A stretch of DNA of 44,457 nucleotides from JBBIPZ01 sp037442505 [NCBI: Deltaproteobacteria bacterium] (GTDB taxonomy: Bacteria > CALINM01): the NCBI GenBank assembly GCA_037442505.1, contig JBBIPZ010000016.1:1-44457 (forward strand), written 5' to 3'. Positions 23,280-33,512 of this stretch are shown in pieces. The position numbers and the translations under genes were made by a program. A model generated the notes under the pieces. The model had not been told where the DNA came from, did no database searches, and worked only from the letters and a program-made list of their open reading frames with translations. Every line of letters starts with the position of its first letter. Within the stretch, counting starts at the first letter, position 1.

Positions 23280-23954
23280 CTATCCCCCCTGCACAATCAA
23301 ATCAGCTTGCATTTTCAACATTTTCATGTGTTCTTCCAATTCAGCAGCGTACTTATCAAAATCATCTGAGGGGGTATCATCAGGCACATAAAAAGGTGCG
23401 CCTACAAGATAAACACCTTTTGCAAATGGTAAAGGCACCATAAAATTGTCCCAAGATTTTAAAGTTTTAGATTTATTAACAGAATAAACAACGGGAACTA
23501 TGGGGTAATTTTTTATCTTGGAAATATAAATAACACCTGTCTTAACCCTTTCGTTTGGACCTCTTGGACCATCTGGGGTTATACCTATATCGCAGTTTTC
23601 TAATTTTGCAATATTTCTAAGCAATTGTAAGCTTTTTTTTGAGCTTGATCCAGCAATACTACCTATACCAAACTTCTTTATAATTTTTGCCCCAAGCTCG
23701 CCATCAAAATGTGGACTTAAAATCATTTTGAGGCCAAAATTTTCTCGTTTAATTTTTTTATATAAAAAATACAGCATCGCCATTCTTCCATGAAAAAACG
23801 CAAATATTACTGGGGTTTTGATATCTTTTATATTCTCAAGCCCATAAAACTGCCACCTTATTGTTTTGTGAAGCCCTTTAATCAAAATAGAAGCAATGGT
23901 TGGAATCACAGCCTTAATAATATTTCTCTTTATACGCAACAGTCTTTCAGACAA
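23280..23954 (-). CDS. DUF374 acyltransferase, LpxJ-like late lipid A acyltransferase
   Basis: A 224-residue lysophospholipid acyltransferase-like protein of the DUF374 family. FAFFHGRMAML provides the catalytic-type His, SPHFDGELGAKIIKKFG follows, and TPDGPRGPNERVKTG is the strongest family signature. The Helicobacter/Campylobacter lipid A secondary acyltransferase LpxJ belongs to this family, and the position between msbA and waaA supports the same role here. The start appears to be TTG at 23954, overlapping the msbA end by 8 nt, with AAGGAG upstream. No LpxL/LpxM homologue is in the window. Confidence 0.82.
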   Translation of the reverse strand: MSERLLRIKRNIIKAVIPTIASILIKGLHKTIRWQFYGLENIKDIKTPVIFAFFHGRMAMLYFLYKKIKRENFGLKMILSPHFDGELGAKIIKKFGIGSIAGSSSKKSLQLLRNIAKLENCDIGITPDGPRGPNERVKTGVIYISKIKNYPIVPVVYSVNKSKTLKSWDNFMVPLPFAKGVYLVGAPFYVPDDTPSDDFDKYAAELEEHMKMLKMQADLIVQGG

Positions 23955-25695
23955 TGTTGGGTTCTCCTTGCTGTAAGGTATAAAGCTTGTAATATTCGCC
24001 CCTTTTGCTCATCAATTCATCGTGAGTCCCTTGCTCACAAATAACACCATTTTTTAAAACTATAATTTTCGAACAATTGATTAAGGTTGATAATCTATGG
24101 GCAATTATAAAGGCGGTTTTCCCTTCCATAAGTTCATCCAGAGCTTTCTGCACCTCTCTTTCTGATTGTGTGTCTAAAGCTGATGTTGCCTCATCAAGGA
24201 TGACAATAGGCGCATCCTTAATAAAAGCCCTTGCAATAGCAATTCTTTGTCTTTCGCCACCCGATAAAAGTTCGCCCATTTCACCTATATTCGTATCGTA
24301 TCCTTGTGGAAACTTTGTAATAAAATCATGAGCATGAGCGTGTTTTGCTGATTGAATTATATCATCAAAAGTAGCATTGCTGCGACCATAAAGAATGTTT
24401 TCCCTGATTGTAGCATTAAACAGAATAACTTCCTGGGTAACCATCGCAATTAAATTTCTTATGGATTTTAAAGAGCATTCCCTGATATCAACACCATCTA
24501 TCAAAATCTGTCCCTTTGCTAACTCGTAGAAACGTGGAAGTAAATTAACAAGAGTACTTTTGCCACCACCACTAACACCAACAATGCCGATTTTCTGTCC
24601 TTTTTTGACAGTAAGATTAAAATCTTTCAAAACATAGTCTTTATCGTATTTAAAACTAATATTTTTAAACTCAATCCTGTCTTGAAATTGCTCTAAATCA
24701 AATTTTGCTGTCTTTTCTAAAGCCTCTTCAGAAGGAATGTCTATTATTTCAAACACCCTTTTGGCAGCACCAATCCCCTCCTGAATTGTACTGTAAGAAC
24801 CATTTAGCCTTTTGATAGGTTCATAAAGCAGTATCATGGCAGTAATAAAAGAAAAAAAGTTACCCGGTGTTGAATTGCCTGCAATTACCTGTTTGCCACC
24901 ATACCAGATAACACTTGCTATGGCTATAGCAGATAGGAATTCAATAATTGGTCCTGAAATCGCTCTTACCTTTATTTGCTTCATATAATTCGTAAAAAAC
25001 TTAAAATTTTCCTGCTTAAAAATATCCTTTCCTCTTTCTTCGAGATTAAAAACCTTAACTATTCTTATCCCAGAAAAATACTCCTTTAAAAAAGACAGCA
25101 TATCACCCATCACGACGTTTGCTTTGTAACTGTAATGTTTTGTCTTTAATCCAAATTGAAAAATTGGAATAAACAAAACTGGTAAAATGAAAAACGCAAT
25201 TAAAGCCAGTTTAAAATCTCTGTAAAAAATTACACCAAGCAGCCCAAGTGCGGTGAAGAAATCTTTGATTATACTTGTTATTGCCCTTGAAACAGAAGCC
25301 TGAAGTATACTAACATCCCCTGTTATCCTCGAAATCAGCTGACCAATTGGAGTTGTAATAAAATGTAAAAGAGAAAGTTTCTGTATATGCTCATATAATG
25401 TTTGTCTGATATCCATAACTACCTTTTGGCCAACATAATTCATTATGTATTCTTGAGAAAAATTAAATACCCCTTTTAGGGCATATGCAACCAATATCGC
25501 AAGGGGCATTAAAGTGAGCATTTTATAGTTTTTTTCAAAAAAGATACCATCTAAAGCAGGCTTCACTAAAAATGCAAGCGCAGATGAAGTTCCGGCAACA
25601 CCAATCATAAAAACCATAGCCAATAAAAGCTTCGTCCAGTAAGGTTTCACAAAATGCAAAATTTTTTTGTATATCTCTAATGATTCTTTATCCAT
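23947..25695 (-). CDS. msbA: Lipid A/LPS export ABC transporter MsbA
   Basis: A 582-residue half-transporter that flips lipid A-core across the inner membrane. Six membrane helices cover residues 1-310. The nucleotide-binding domain follows, with Walker A GVSGGGKST near residue 373, signature LSGGERQRIAIARA, and Walker B IVILDEATSALD. I start at ATG 25695; a TTG one codon earlier is also open. It overlaps lpxB upstream and the DUF374 gene downstream. The lipid A gene context makes MsbA more likely than a drug exporter. Confidence 0.92.
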   Translation of the reverse strand: MDKESLEIYKKILHFVKPYWTKLLLAMVFMIGVAGTSSALAFLVKPALDGIFFEKNYKMLTLMPLAILVAYALKGVFNFSQEYIMNYVGQKVVMDIRQTLYEHIQKLSLLHFITTPIGQLISRITGDVSILQASVSRAITSIIKDFFTALGLLGVIFYRDFKLALIAFFILPVLFIPIFQFGLKTKHYSYKANVVMGDMLSFLKEYFSGIRIVKVFNLEERGKDIFKQENFKFFTNYMKQIKVRAISGPIIEFLSAIAIASVIWYGGKQVIAGNSTPGNFFSFITAMILLYEPIKRLNGSYSTIQEGIGAAKRVFEIIDIPSEEALEKTAKFDLEQFQDRIEFKNISFKYDKDYVLKDFNLTVKKGQKIGIVGVSGGGKSTLVNLLPRFYELAKGQILIDGVDIRECSLKSIRNLIAMVTQEVILFNATIRENILYGRSNATFDDIIQSAKHAHAHDFITKFPQGYDTNIGEMGELLSGGERQRIAIARAFIKDAPIVILDEATSALDTQSEREVQKALDELMEGKTAFIIAHRLSTLINCSKIIVLKNGVICEQGTHDELMSKRGEYYKLYTLQQGEPNIV

Positions 25696-26821
25696 CAATC
25701 CATTCCTTTATTTTTTTTGCAGCTCTTTCAAAAAATTCTTTATCACCCAGAAAATGTTGTAGCTCTGTCAGCTTTTCAACAGTATAGATATATATCTCTG
25801 CATCGTCTAAAAATCTTTTTACAGCATTGAAAATGTTGCTTACAGTAAAATCATTCTGTATAAATTCAGGATAAACCTTATCGTTGAGTATAAGATTGGG
25901 CAAAGATATATAAGGAACATGTATAACTAACTTTGCTAATAAGTAGCTCACCTTGTTAACTTTATAAAAAACTACTGCTGGTTTTTTTGCTATTGCTGTC
26001 TCCAGCGTTGTAGTTCCAGACTTTGCGACTACAACATCAGAGCAGAACATTGCATTATAATTGTCTTCTTTATCTATCGTTCTTAAACGGCTTCCATCAA
26101 ATTTTTCATTGATAATGCCTTTTAGCCTTTCGTTTGCTGGAACGATACAAAATTCTATATTTGAGTATGCCAGCTTCATTTTCTCCATAAACTTTTTTAA
26201 TATGTCTAAATGACTCAAAACTTCCTTTTCTCTACTGCCTGGAAAAACAGAAATGATACGGCTTTTCTCATTTATATTATATTTTTTCCGAAACGCTTTT
26301 GAATCCATAGTTTGACTTACAATATCTACAAGCGGATGGCCTAAATACTCAACGTTAAAGCCAATATCTTCGTAAATTTTCTTCTCAAACGGCAAAATAA
26401 CAATCATTTTATCGACATATTTTTTTAAAAAGAACTTTCTTTTTTCTCGCCAAGCCCATATCTGTGGACTCACAAAATAGATAATTTTTCCACTAAACCA
26501 GTGTCTTATCTTTTTTATAATTTTAAAGTTAAAGTCAGGCAAATCTATCAGAATTATAAAGTCTGGCTTACTGTTCTTAATCCAGTTGATTGTGTTTTTA
26601 AATGAACGATTTATACTTTTAAGATGGCTTATTACCTCGGCAACACCTACAACAGAGATATTGGAGTAATGTTCAATAAGCTCTATTCCCGCTTCAGTAA
26701 ATCTGTCACCACCTATCCCTGCCATCTCAAGTGGAGTGATAAGCTTTCTCAACTCTTCTACAAGCTTTACTGCATAAAGCTCTGCTGAAGCCTCTCCAGC
26801 TACTATAAAACCTTTATTCAT
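25688..26821 (-). CDS. lpxB: Lipid-A-disaccharide synthase
   Basis: A 377-residue GT19 enzyme condensing UDP-2,3-diacylglucosamine with lipid X. It starts IVAGEASAELYAVKLVEEL, and has GIGGDRFTEAGIELI, YFVSPQIWAWREKR, GHPLVD and SGTTTLETA, all standard LpxB landmarks. The length is usual. It overlaps the Gfo/Idh gene by 4 nt upstream and the msbA start downstream. Peripheral inner-membrane location is expected. Confidence 0.95.
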   Translation of the reverse strand: MNKGFIVAGEASAELYAVKLVEELRKLITPLEMAGIGGDRFTEAGIELIEHYSNISVVGVAEVISHLKSINRSFKNTINWIKNSKPDFIILIDLPDFNFKIIKKIRHWFSGKIIYFVSPQIWAWREKRKFFLKKYVDKMIVILPFEKKIYEDIGFNVEYLGHPLVDIVSQTMDSKAFRKKYNINEKSRIISVFPGSREKEVLSHLDILKKFMEKMKLAYSNIEFCIVPANERLKGIINEKFDGSRLRTIDKEDNYNAMFCSDVVVAKSGTTTLETAIAKKPAVVFYKVNKVSYLLAKLVIHVPYISLPNLILNDKVYPEFIQNDFTVSNIFNAVKRFLDDAEIYIYTVEKLTELQHFLGDKEFFERAAKKIKEWIDG

Positions 26822-27717
26822 TTTTGTGTTCCGGACAAAGAAACTAAACGATGAGCTGCAACAATGGCATGGTAACCATCTTCTAAGGATACCTTAACAG
26901 GTCTATCTTTTACGATAGCTTCGACAAAACATCCCAGCTCTTCTAAAAGTATATCTTTTTTACCTTCATCTAAATGTTTTTCGTTGCCATTTGAAATAAA
27001 GTAGGCATCCTGATTAATAAAGTCACCTTCAAAAACAGCATCTTTAGTAACAAGCGTAACAGAGCGTTCCTTTTTAAAATGTAATCGTGAAGCCTCAAGT
27101 GACACATCAACACCATCTATTTTAAGATCTACCTTAAAGTAATCATTATTTTTTGTGACAACCTTTGCGCTACAATAAGATTTTACTACTAAATCCTGAT
27201 TTTTAAATAGACTCAAAATAATATCAATATCGTGTATCATAAGGTCAAACACGATATCTACTTCTGTACCTCTTGTGGTAAAAGGTGCCTTACGTCTAAT
27301 AGAAATATAAACAGGATTTTCAGAATATTTCTCCAGAAATTTATATACCGGATTAAACCTTTCTATGTGTCCAACCTGAATTTTCAATCCTGTTCTATCC
27401 AATGAAAGCAGTTTTTCACACTGTTTTATATTTTCAGTAACGGGCTTCTCAATGAAAGTGTGAATCCTGTTTTTTATAAAAAATGAAGCAACATCATAGT
27501 GATAGTTGGTAGGGACTACTATAGAAACGGCATCTACCTTGCCTGAAAGCTCTTTGTAGTCAGAAAAAACAGGAACGTTATACTTTTTTTTTATTTCTTC
27601 TCTTACATCAGTAGAAGTATCAACAATCCCAACCAATTCACACTCATCCAGCTTTAAGAACTTCTCTATATGAAATTTACCTAAATATCCTGCGCCAATT
27701 ACACCAACCTTTACCAA
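26818..27717 (-). CDS. Gfo/Idh/MocA family oxidoreductase, possibly sugar-nucleotide dehydrogenase
   Basis: A 299-residue NAD(P)-dependent oxidoreductase. The N-terminal Rossmann domain begins VGVIGAGYLGKFHIEKFL. FIEKPVTENIKQCEKLL contains the EKP motif, and DLMIHDIDIILSLF has the catalytic-type Asp/His of the family. The place between lpxA and lpxB suggests action on a UDP-GlcNAc-type precursor. GnnA, a UDP-GlcNAc 3-dehydrogenase needed for 2,3-diamino lipid A, belongs to this family, but its aminotransferase partner GnnB is not in the window. The start is TTG 27717 with GAGGGG upstream, overlapping the lpxA stop. Confidence 0.8.
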   Translation of the reverse strand: MVKVGVIGAGYLGKFHIEKFLKLDECELVGIVDTSTDVREEIKKKYNVPVFSDYKELSGKVDAVSIVVPTNYHYDVASFFIKNRIHTFIEKPVTENIKQCEKLLSLDRTGLKIQVGHIERFNPVYKFLEKYSENPVYISIRRKAPFTTRGTEVDIVFDLMIHDIDIILSLFKNQDLVVKSYCSAKVVTKNNDYFKVDLKIDGVDVSLEASRLHFKKERSVTLVTKDAVFEGDFINQDAYFISNGNEKHLDEGKKDILLEELGCFVEAIVKDRPVKVSLEDGYHAIVAAHRLVSLSGTQK

Positions 27718-28490
27718 CGTATAACCCCTCTCTTGCTTTCTAACATAAAGTTGAGCAGTGTCAGCACTTCTTTAGTTTCAAAGCCAGACTTCTCTATAGC
27801 TTCTTTTGCTTCGTTAAGTGTTAATTTGCTTTTAAAAATTAAGCGATAAGCCTTTTTTAAATATTCCAAATTTTCGCCTTCAATACCACGTCTTTTTATA
27901 CCTACAAGGTTTAAGCCAAAAAGTTTAGCCCTGTTTCCGGAAACTATTGTATAAGGCGCAACATCCTGTGCAACCGCAGAAGCACCACCTACCATAGCAA
28001 GAGTACCCACTCTAACAAACTGATGCACAGCTGTAAATCCACCAATTACTGCGAAATCATGCACCTCTACATGCCCGGCCAATGTTGCCAGATTAGCCAT
28101 CACAATATCGTTGCCTAATAAACAGTCATGTGCAATATGGGAAGAAGTCATTATAAAATTATCATTACCAATAACAGTTTTACCTCTGCCTGAAGGAGTA
28201 CCTCTATTTATCGTAACATACTCCCTTATTGTGTTCCTATCTCCGATGATAAGTTCAGTTGGTTCATCTTTGTATTTAATATCCTGTGGAGCCATGCCAA
28301 TAGAAGCAAATGGATAAATCTTACAGTTATTTCCAATCGTTGTCCAACCATCAATTACAGCGTGTGGGAAAATTTTGCATCCGTTACCTATTTTAACGTT
28401 TTTACCGATAAAGGCATAAGCACCCACCTCAACATCACTACCTAACTCTGCACCTTCTGATACAACAGCTCTTTCATCAATTTTAGTCAT
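27711..28490 (-). CDS. lpxA: Acyl-ACP:UDP-N-acetylglucosamine O-acyltransferase
   Basis: A 259-residue left-handed beta-helix enzyme, the first step of lipid A synthesis. The hexapeptide coil runs through residues 1-190. It has the catalytic His in SSHIAHDC, then TLAGHVEVHDFAVIGGFTA and VHQFVRVG, and a C-terminal helical domain beginning LVGIKRRG. The frame opens five codons earlier at 28505, but I choose ATG 28490: AAAGGAG lies directly upstream of it, and the N-terminus then aligns with known LpxA lengths. It follows fabZ closely. Confidence 0.95.
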   Translation of the reverse strand: MTKIDERAVVSEGAELGSDVEVGAYAFIGKNVKIGNGCKIFPHAVIDGWTTIGNNCKIYPFASIGMAPQDIKYKDEPTELIIGDRNTIREYVTINRGTPSGRGKTVIGNDNFIMTSSHIAHDCLLGNDIVMANLATLAGHVEVHDFAVIGGFTAVHQFVRVGTLAMVGGASAVAQDVAPYTIVSGNRAKLFGLNLVGIKRRGIEGENLEYLKKAYRLIFKSKLTLNEAKEAIEKSGFETKEVLTLLNFMLESKRGVIRW

Positions 28491-28504
28491 GCTATCTCCT
28501 TTCA

Positions 28505-28930
28505 TTATGCTGAGGCTACAAACTCTGCCTCAACAGCAATCACGTTATCTACCGTAATCTTACCTTTAAAAAAGTAGAGGTTTCTCTTATTGCCCACAAG
28601 CTCAACTTCTATTCTTAACTGGTCGCCTGCTGTTACTACCTTTTTAAATTTAGCTTCTTTGATTGCGGCAAAATAAACATCCTTTTTACCATACTCTTCA
28701 TTACTTTTCAGCACAAGGATTCCTCCCACCTGTGCCATTGCTTCTATCATTAAAACACCGGGCATTACTGGATTTTCAGGAAAATGTCCGACAAAAAAGG
28801 GTTCGTTTATTGAAACATTTTTTATACCGATAATCCTTTTTCCTTTTTCAAACTCAACAATTCTGTCAACAAGTAAAAAGGGGTAACGGTGCGGAAGTAT
28901 CTTCATAATCTCTTTAATATCAACAACCAT
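28505..28930 (-). CDS. fabZ: 3-hydroxyacyl-ACP dehydratase FabZ
   Basis: A 141-residue hot-dog-fold dehydratase of type II fatty acid synthesis that makes trans-2-enoyl-ACP. LPHRYPFLLVDRI is at residues 12-24. The catalytic His and Glu lie in GHFPENPVMPGVLMIEAMAQ. The standard position between lpxD and lpxA balances use of 3-hydroxyacyl-ACP between phospholipid and lipid A. The ATG overlaps the lpxD stop by one base (TAATG), with AAGGAGG inside the lpxD end. Confidence 0.96.
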   Translation of the reverse strand: MVVDIKEIMKILPHRYPFLLVDRIVEFEKGKRIIGIKNVSINEPFFVGHFPENPVMPGVLMIEAMAQVGGILVLKSNEEYGKKDVYFAAIKEAKFKKVVTAGDQLRIEVELVGNKRNLYFFKGKITVDNVIAVEAEFVASA

Positions 28931-29952
28931 TACTTATGTTCCTCCTTTTTAACAAGATTGGAAAGTTTATCTAACTCTTTCTTTAGTTCAGGCAATTTTT
29001 CGATTATAGACTGAACTTTAAGCCATTTTATATAGCTTATTGCAGGAATACCAACAATCTTCTTGCCCTTTTCGACATCGTTTATTACTCCTGACATACC
29101 CCCAATCTGAACGCCATCACCAATGTTTATATGATCTTTTAATCCTACCTTACCGCCCATAACAACATAATTACCAATATTGCAACTACCAGCTATGCCT
29201 ACCTGTGCGGCAAATACACAATTTTTACCGATATTAACATTATGACCTACCATAACCTGATTATCAATCTTAGTTCCTGCAGCCACACGTGTTTCATCCA
29301 TTGCAGCCCTATCGATGGTGGTGTTTGCACCAATTTCAACATTATCTTCAATTACTACTTTGCCTACCTGGGGTATTTTTACATACTGAACACCATCAAA
29401 TGCGTAGCCAAAACCATCCGAACCTATAACGCTTCCGGGATACAAAATCACATTATCGCCAACTTCTGTATCATCCATCAAAACTACGTGGGGTAATATC
29501 TTTACATTTCTACCTATTTTAACGTTATTACCAATATAGACGAATGGATATACGACGGTTCCTTCGCCAACAGTTGTATTTTCACCGATAAAAGCAAAGT
29601 CCATAACTGTTACTTTATCTTGAATGACAGCGGTTTTAGATATTGTAGATTTATCAGACAAAGAAGCGTGTTTCTCCTCTTCAGGATAAAATAGTTTTAG
29701 TAGCTTTGCCTGTGCAAGAGAACCGTTTTTTACAACAATATAACTTTTTCCACTCACCTGCAACCCTTCTATCACTACAAATGCAGAAGCAGGAGACTTA
29801 ACTGCCTCTTCCAGATAAGAACTAACAAACAAAAACGTTATATCACCTTCTTTTGCAGACTTTAAAGAGGCAACACCTTTAACTTCTATATCCTGACCAT
29901 ACAAAACACCATCGATCTCTTTGGCGATATCAGAAAGTCTAAAACTTTTCAC
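28930..29952 (-). CDS. lpxD: UDP-3-O-acylglucosamine N-acyltransferase
   Basis: A 340-residue enzyme adding the N-linked 3-hydroxyacyl chain, the third lipid A step. The N-terminal uridine-binding domain is at residues 1-100. A left-handed beta-helix follows, with [21 protein letters not shown] and the catalytic His in [10 protein letters not shown], and a C-terminal helix with KKELDKL. Length and order match the family. It overlaps skp by 4 nt and fabZ by 1 nt. Confidence 0.96.
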   Translation of the reverse strand: MKSFRLSDIAKEIDGVLYGQDIEVKGVASLKSAKEGDITFLFVSSYLEEAVKSPASAFVVIEGLQVSGKSYIVVKNGSLAQAKLLKLFYPEEEKHASLSDKSTISKTAVIQDKVTVMDFAFIGENTTVGEGTVVYPFVYIGNNVKIGRNVKILPHVVLMDDTEVGDNVILYPGSVIGSDGFGYAFDGVQYVKIPQVGKVVIEDNVEIGANTTIDRAAMDETRVAAGTKIDNQVMVGHNVNIGKNCVFAAQVGIAGSCNIGNYVVMGGKVGLKDHINIGDGVQIGGMSGVINDVEKGKKIVGIPAISYIKWLKVQSIIEKLPELKKELDKLSNLVKKEEHK

Positions 29953-30467
29953 TTTTTCTGCTGCTCCTCATTTGCCTTTTTGATGACCAAATCAGTTATG
30001 TCAACTTCTTTGTCAAAGTAAAATATTCCACTCGCGTTCTTCTCGAGTATCACCGTGTACTTAGCCTCTTCACCTATAGCCTTCACAATTTTTTCAAGCT
30101 TTTGAACAATTTTTTTTGTATACTCCGCATCTTTCTGCTGTAACTCTTCCTGTGCTTCTTTGTATGTGTTCTGAAACTCTTTTACCTTCTTTTGAAATAA
30201 CTTCTCTTTTTCCTGTTTAGCCTCCTCACTTAAAAAAGAACTCTGCTTGTCAAGCTCAGTTCTCATTTTATCAAGATCCTGTTGGAGTGTTTGAAGGTCA
30301 GCTTTAAGCTGTTCTGCCTTTTTAGCAATCTCTTTTTTCGCTTCTGTCCCCTCTTTAGACTCGTTTAGCGCACGCTGCATATCTATAACAGCAATTTTTA
30401 CACTTTGTGCGTAACTAAAAGATACCATTAAAAAAAACATAAAAATAAAACAAGTTACCTTTTTCAT
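29949..30467 (-). CDS. skp: Periplasmic chaperone Skp/OmpH
   Basis: A 172-residue exported protein with a signal peptide (cleavage after SYA, about residue 20). The short strand [15 protein letters not shown] is followed by a long Lys/Glu/Gln-rich coiled coil (residues 38-130) and a C-terminal strand. This is the jellyfish trimer plan that holds unfolded outer-membrane proteins. It follows bamA by 76 nt, the largest gap in the operon, and has GGAGG before its ATG. No strong promoter was found in that gap. Confidence 0.92.
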   Translation of the reverse strand: MKKVTCFIFMFFLMVSFSYAQSVKIAVIDMQRALNESKEGTEAKKEIAKKAEQLKADLQTLQQDLDKMRTELDKQSSFLSEEAKQEKEKLFQKKVKEFQNTYKEAQEELQQKDAEYTKKIVQKLEKIVKAIGEEAKYTVILEKNASGIFYFDKEVDITDLVIKKANEEQQKK

Positions 30468-30543
30468 CTTTAAGCCTCCATTTATCTAAGTTAAATGTTT
30501 TCCCAAAATTAGCAACCCTTAAAAATTACTATCTGAAATTATA

Positions 30544-32832
30544 TCAAAAAACAGTTCCTATGGAAAATTCCCATTTTGCACTTGCCTCTCCATCCTTAGG
30601 ATTTAGATTTTTTCCCCACTCCAATCTTAAAGGACCCATTGGTGAATACCATCTAATTCCCATACCTGTGCTGTATCTAAATTCGTTAGGAAACATTCCT
30701 CCATCATAAGCATTACCAACGTCGAAGAAAAATACTCCTCTGACGCCCGCCTCTTTTATCAAAGGGAAAACATATTCGGCATTCCCATATAGTTCCTTGC
30801 TGCCACCCAAAACGTCACCTGTAACAGGGTCTGTTGGTGCGATACTTCTTGATTTAAAACCTCTTAAACTATACATCCCCCCAAGAAAAAATTTCTCATA
30901 GATAGGTATATTTTTACCACCATAACCTGTGACAAAACCATACTGTCCATGAAAGGATATCGTGTGATACCACGGTAAAAGAACGTATTTTGCCGCATCA
31001 ACGACAGACTTTATGTAGTTATTATCGCCACCTAAAGGTCCACCAGCAAGTTCCAGATAATAGTTAAAATAAGAGCCATCTGTAGGATAAAAGGCATCAT
31101 TCCTCGTGTCTCTTGTGATTCCAGCATTTATGCTGCTTGTCTGTTTTGTCCCCACCTGATCCTTTATTAGTTGAGATGCATAATCGCTGACATTTGAAAC
31201 TGTAGCTACTTCATATCTATACCCACCAGAAACTGTCCAATCTTCATTAATCCTGTAGCCAGATCTAAGCCCAAACCCTTCACTCTTTTTTGTGTAATCA
31301 GTGTACTCTCTGATTGTTTTAAAAAGGTCTATACCACCGGAAACATTGTAACCAAAAAGATAAGGTTCAAAAAAGCTTATAGAGTAAGTTTGAGATTTGC
31401 TACTTGCTTGAACAGCGGCAGAAAGTTTTTGTCCTCTACCAAAAAGGTTGTTCTGACTAATCTGTAAAGTCCCCATAAACTGATCTACAGAACTATATCC
31501 TACTCCAAACGTAAGGTATCCTGTAGGACGTTCTTTTACACGAACGAGAAGATCCATCAAGTCTGTATCATCACTTTCAGGCTTTTCATACATTACCCTT
31601 TGAGGGATAAATCCCACGTCTTCAAAAAAACCTAATCTATTAACTCTATCCCTGCTTTTTTTAATCCTCGATGCGTTATATAAATCTCCTTCACTCAAAA
31701 GTATTTCTCTTCTAATTACATAATCTCTCGTCTTTGTATTTCCTTCCATTACTATCCTGTTAAGATAAACAAGTTTACCTTTCGAAACGTAGTAACTTAA
31801 CTCTATCTCACCAACATCTTCTTTGATATTCAATAAAGGTTCTACGTTTGCATATGCATAACCTTTATCGCCCATAAAATCACCGATGGTAGTCATATCG
31901 TCTCTAATATTTATGCGCTTGAAAATCTCGCCAGCCTTCTGCTTTAATTTTTGAGATAAATCTTTCTCATACTCCTTTGCATCTCCCTCAACGGATACCT
32001 TAGTGACCTTATAACGTTTCCCTTCATAAATATTAATTTCAACAATCAAGCCATCTTTCTCTTCATTTAAATAAACCTTGTGACTGATAACTTTTGCTTC
32101 AATAAAGCCTTCATTTCCATAAAACTCTTTCAAACGTTCAAAATCATCTTTCAGCTCATCAACTTTGTATGTCCCGCTACCCGTCAACCAGGAAAGAAAC
32201 CATTTTTCTTTTGTCTCCATCTCCTTTTTTAATCTTTTAGGGGTAAAATGCTGTAACCCATTGAAAATTATCTTTTTTATTCTGACCTTTTCGCCTTCAG
32301 TTATATTGAAAATCACCTGCATATCTTGCGGTTTTTCTTTTATAGGTTCAAGCTTATAACTCACTTCAGCAAAGTAGTATCCTTTATCCTGATAAGCCTT
32401 TTTAATTTTTTCTATATCACTTGCCACCTTTCTTTCATCAAGAAAGCTAAATCTCTTGGTAGTTAGCAAGGCTTTAAGTTCGTCTTCAGATATCTCTTTT
32501 GCACCTACAAATTTGACTTCGCGAATGTAAGGTTTTTCTTTCACAATAAATTTAACTAAAATTCCGTTTTCTTTATCTAACTTTTCCACGTAAACATCAG
32601 AGAAAAAACCCATTTTGTATATTCTTTTGATGTCCTCGGCAACTTTTGAAGGCTCATCAATACCGCCAACTTTAGTCTCTAACTTATTTAGTATTGCCGC
32701 CTTATCTATTATTTTTGTTCCCTCAACGATAATTTCTTTTATCACTTGTGATTCAGCAAAAGAAATCGCCGGGGAGAAAAATAAAAAAAACGAAAAAAAT
32801 ATCAAACAAATAATTTCTGTTATTCTTTTCAT
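30544..32832 (-). CDS. bamA: Outer membrane barrel assembly factor BamA
   Basis: A 762-residue Omp85 protein that inserts barrels into the outer membrane. It has a signal peptide (residues 1-26), five POTRA domains over about residues 30-420, and a 16-strand barrel ending SIGTVF with the usual C-terminal Phe. The L6 loop motif appears as YSLRGFKS. Strand signature GDNNYIKS and [18 protein letters not shown] near the end also match. Its ATG overlaps the lolD stop (ATGA), an unusual tight coupling of barrel assembly to lipoprotein export. Confidence 0.96.
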   Translation of the reverse strand: MKRITEIICLIFFSFFLFFSPAISFAESQVIKEIIVEGTKIIDKAAILNKLETKVGGIDEPSKVAEDIKRIYKMGFFSDVYVEKLDKENGILVKFIVKEKPYIREVKFVGAKEISEDELKALLTTKRFSFLDERKVASDIEKIKKAYQDKGYYFAEVSYKLEPIKEKPQDMQVIFNITEGEKVRIKKIIFNGLQHFTPKRLKKEMETKEKWFLSWLTGSGTYKVDELKDDFERLKEFYGNEGFIEAKVISHKVYLNEEKDGLIVEINIYEGKRYKVTKVSVEGDAKEYEKDLSQKLKQKAGEIFKRINIRDDMTTIGDFMGDKGYAYANVEPLLNIKEDVGEIELSYYVSKGKLVYLNRIVMEGNTKTRDYVIRREILLSEGDLYNASRIKKSRDRVNRLGFFEDVGFIPQRVMYEKPESDDTDLMDLLVRVKERPTGYLTFGVGYSSVDQFMGTLQISQNNLFGRGQKLSAAVQASSKSQTYSISFFEPYLFGYNVSGGIDLFKTIREYTDYTKKSEGFGLRSGYRINEDWTVSGGYRYEVATVSNVSDYASQLIKDQVGTKQTSSINAGITRDTRNDAFYPTDGSYFNYYLELAGGPLGGDNNYIKSVVDAAKYVLLPWYHTISFHGQYGFVTGYGGKNIPIYEKFFLGGMYSLRGFKSRSIAPTDPVTGDVLGGSKELYGNAEYVFPLIKEAGVRGVFFFDVGNAYDGGMFPNEFRYSTGMGIRWYSPMGPLRLEWGKNLNPKDGEASAKWEFSIGTVF

Positions 32833-33512
32833 AATGGTATCAACATCCCGTCGTCTATTTTATACCTTATCTGCATCATAGAAGCTAACTCATCATTATG
32901 TGTTACAAGTACGATAGATGTGTTTTGCTCTTCATTCAACTTTAGAAAAAGTTCCGCTATATTATGGGCATTTTTCTTATCAAGATTTCCAGTGGGTTCA
33001 TCTGCAAGAATTATAGCTGGTTCTCCAATAAATGCCCTTATTACTGCAACTCTTTGTTGTTCACCACCTGAAAGTTGCCCGGGTTTATGATTTGCCCTTG
33101 CCTCTAAATTGACCTTTTTAAAAAGTTCCATGCCTTTTTCTTTAGCTTCTTTAAAAGGTACGCCACGAATAATCAGTGGCATCACTGCGTTTTCAATAGC
33201 GGTAAATTCAGGTAATAGATAATGGAACTGAAATACAAAACCAATATTCTTATTTCTGAATGAAGCCAGCTCTTCCTCTTTAAAATTAGTCAAATCTTTG
33301 TCAAAATAGCTGATACTACCGCTGGTTGGTGTATCTAAAAGCCCAAGCAGGTGTAAAAAGGTAGTCTTTCCGGCACCAGACATTCCTACAATAGAAATAG
33401 TATCACCCTTTTTTACTGAAAAATCGATCCCTTTTATGATTTCAAGCATATCTCCTGAAGGTGAGACAAAGCTTTTTGTGAGTGTCTTAGTCTCAAGCAA
33501 AAAATCACTCAT
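32829..33512 (-). CDS. lolD: Lipoprotein-releasing ABC ATPase LolD
   Basis: A 227-residue ATPase of the MacB/LolD type that powers extraction of outer-membrane lipoproteins. Walker [10 protein letters not shown] is at residues 43-51. [18 protein letters not shown] is the Q-loop region typical of Lol[16 protein letters not shown] the signature, and [11 protein letters not shown]alker B. It overlaps the lolC/E gene by 8 nt upstream and bamA downstream. GAGGTG serves as the ribosome site. Confidence 0.93.
   Translation of the reverse strand: MSDFLLETKTLTKSFVSPSGDMLEIIKGIDFSVKKGDTISIVGMSGAGKTTFLHLLGLLDTPTSGSISYFDKDLTNFKEEELASFRNKNIGFVFQFHYLLPEFTAIENAVMPLIIRGVPFKEAKEKGMELFKKVNLEARANHKPGQLSGGEQQRVAVIRAFIGEPAIILADEPTGNLDKKNAHNIAELFLKLNEEQNTSIVLVTHNDELASMMQIRYKIDDGMLIPL

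Noticed and set aside
28491-28505. ATG at 28505 as the lpxA start
   Set aside because: AAAGGAG lies within these codons at the right distance for ATG 28490, which also matches the family's N-terminus.
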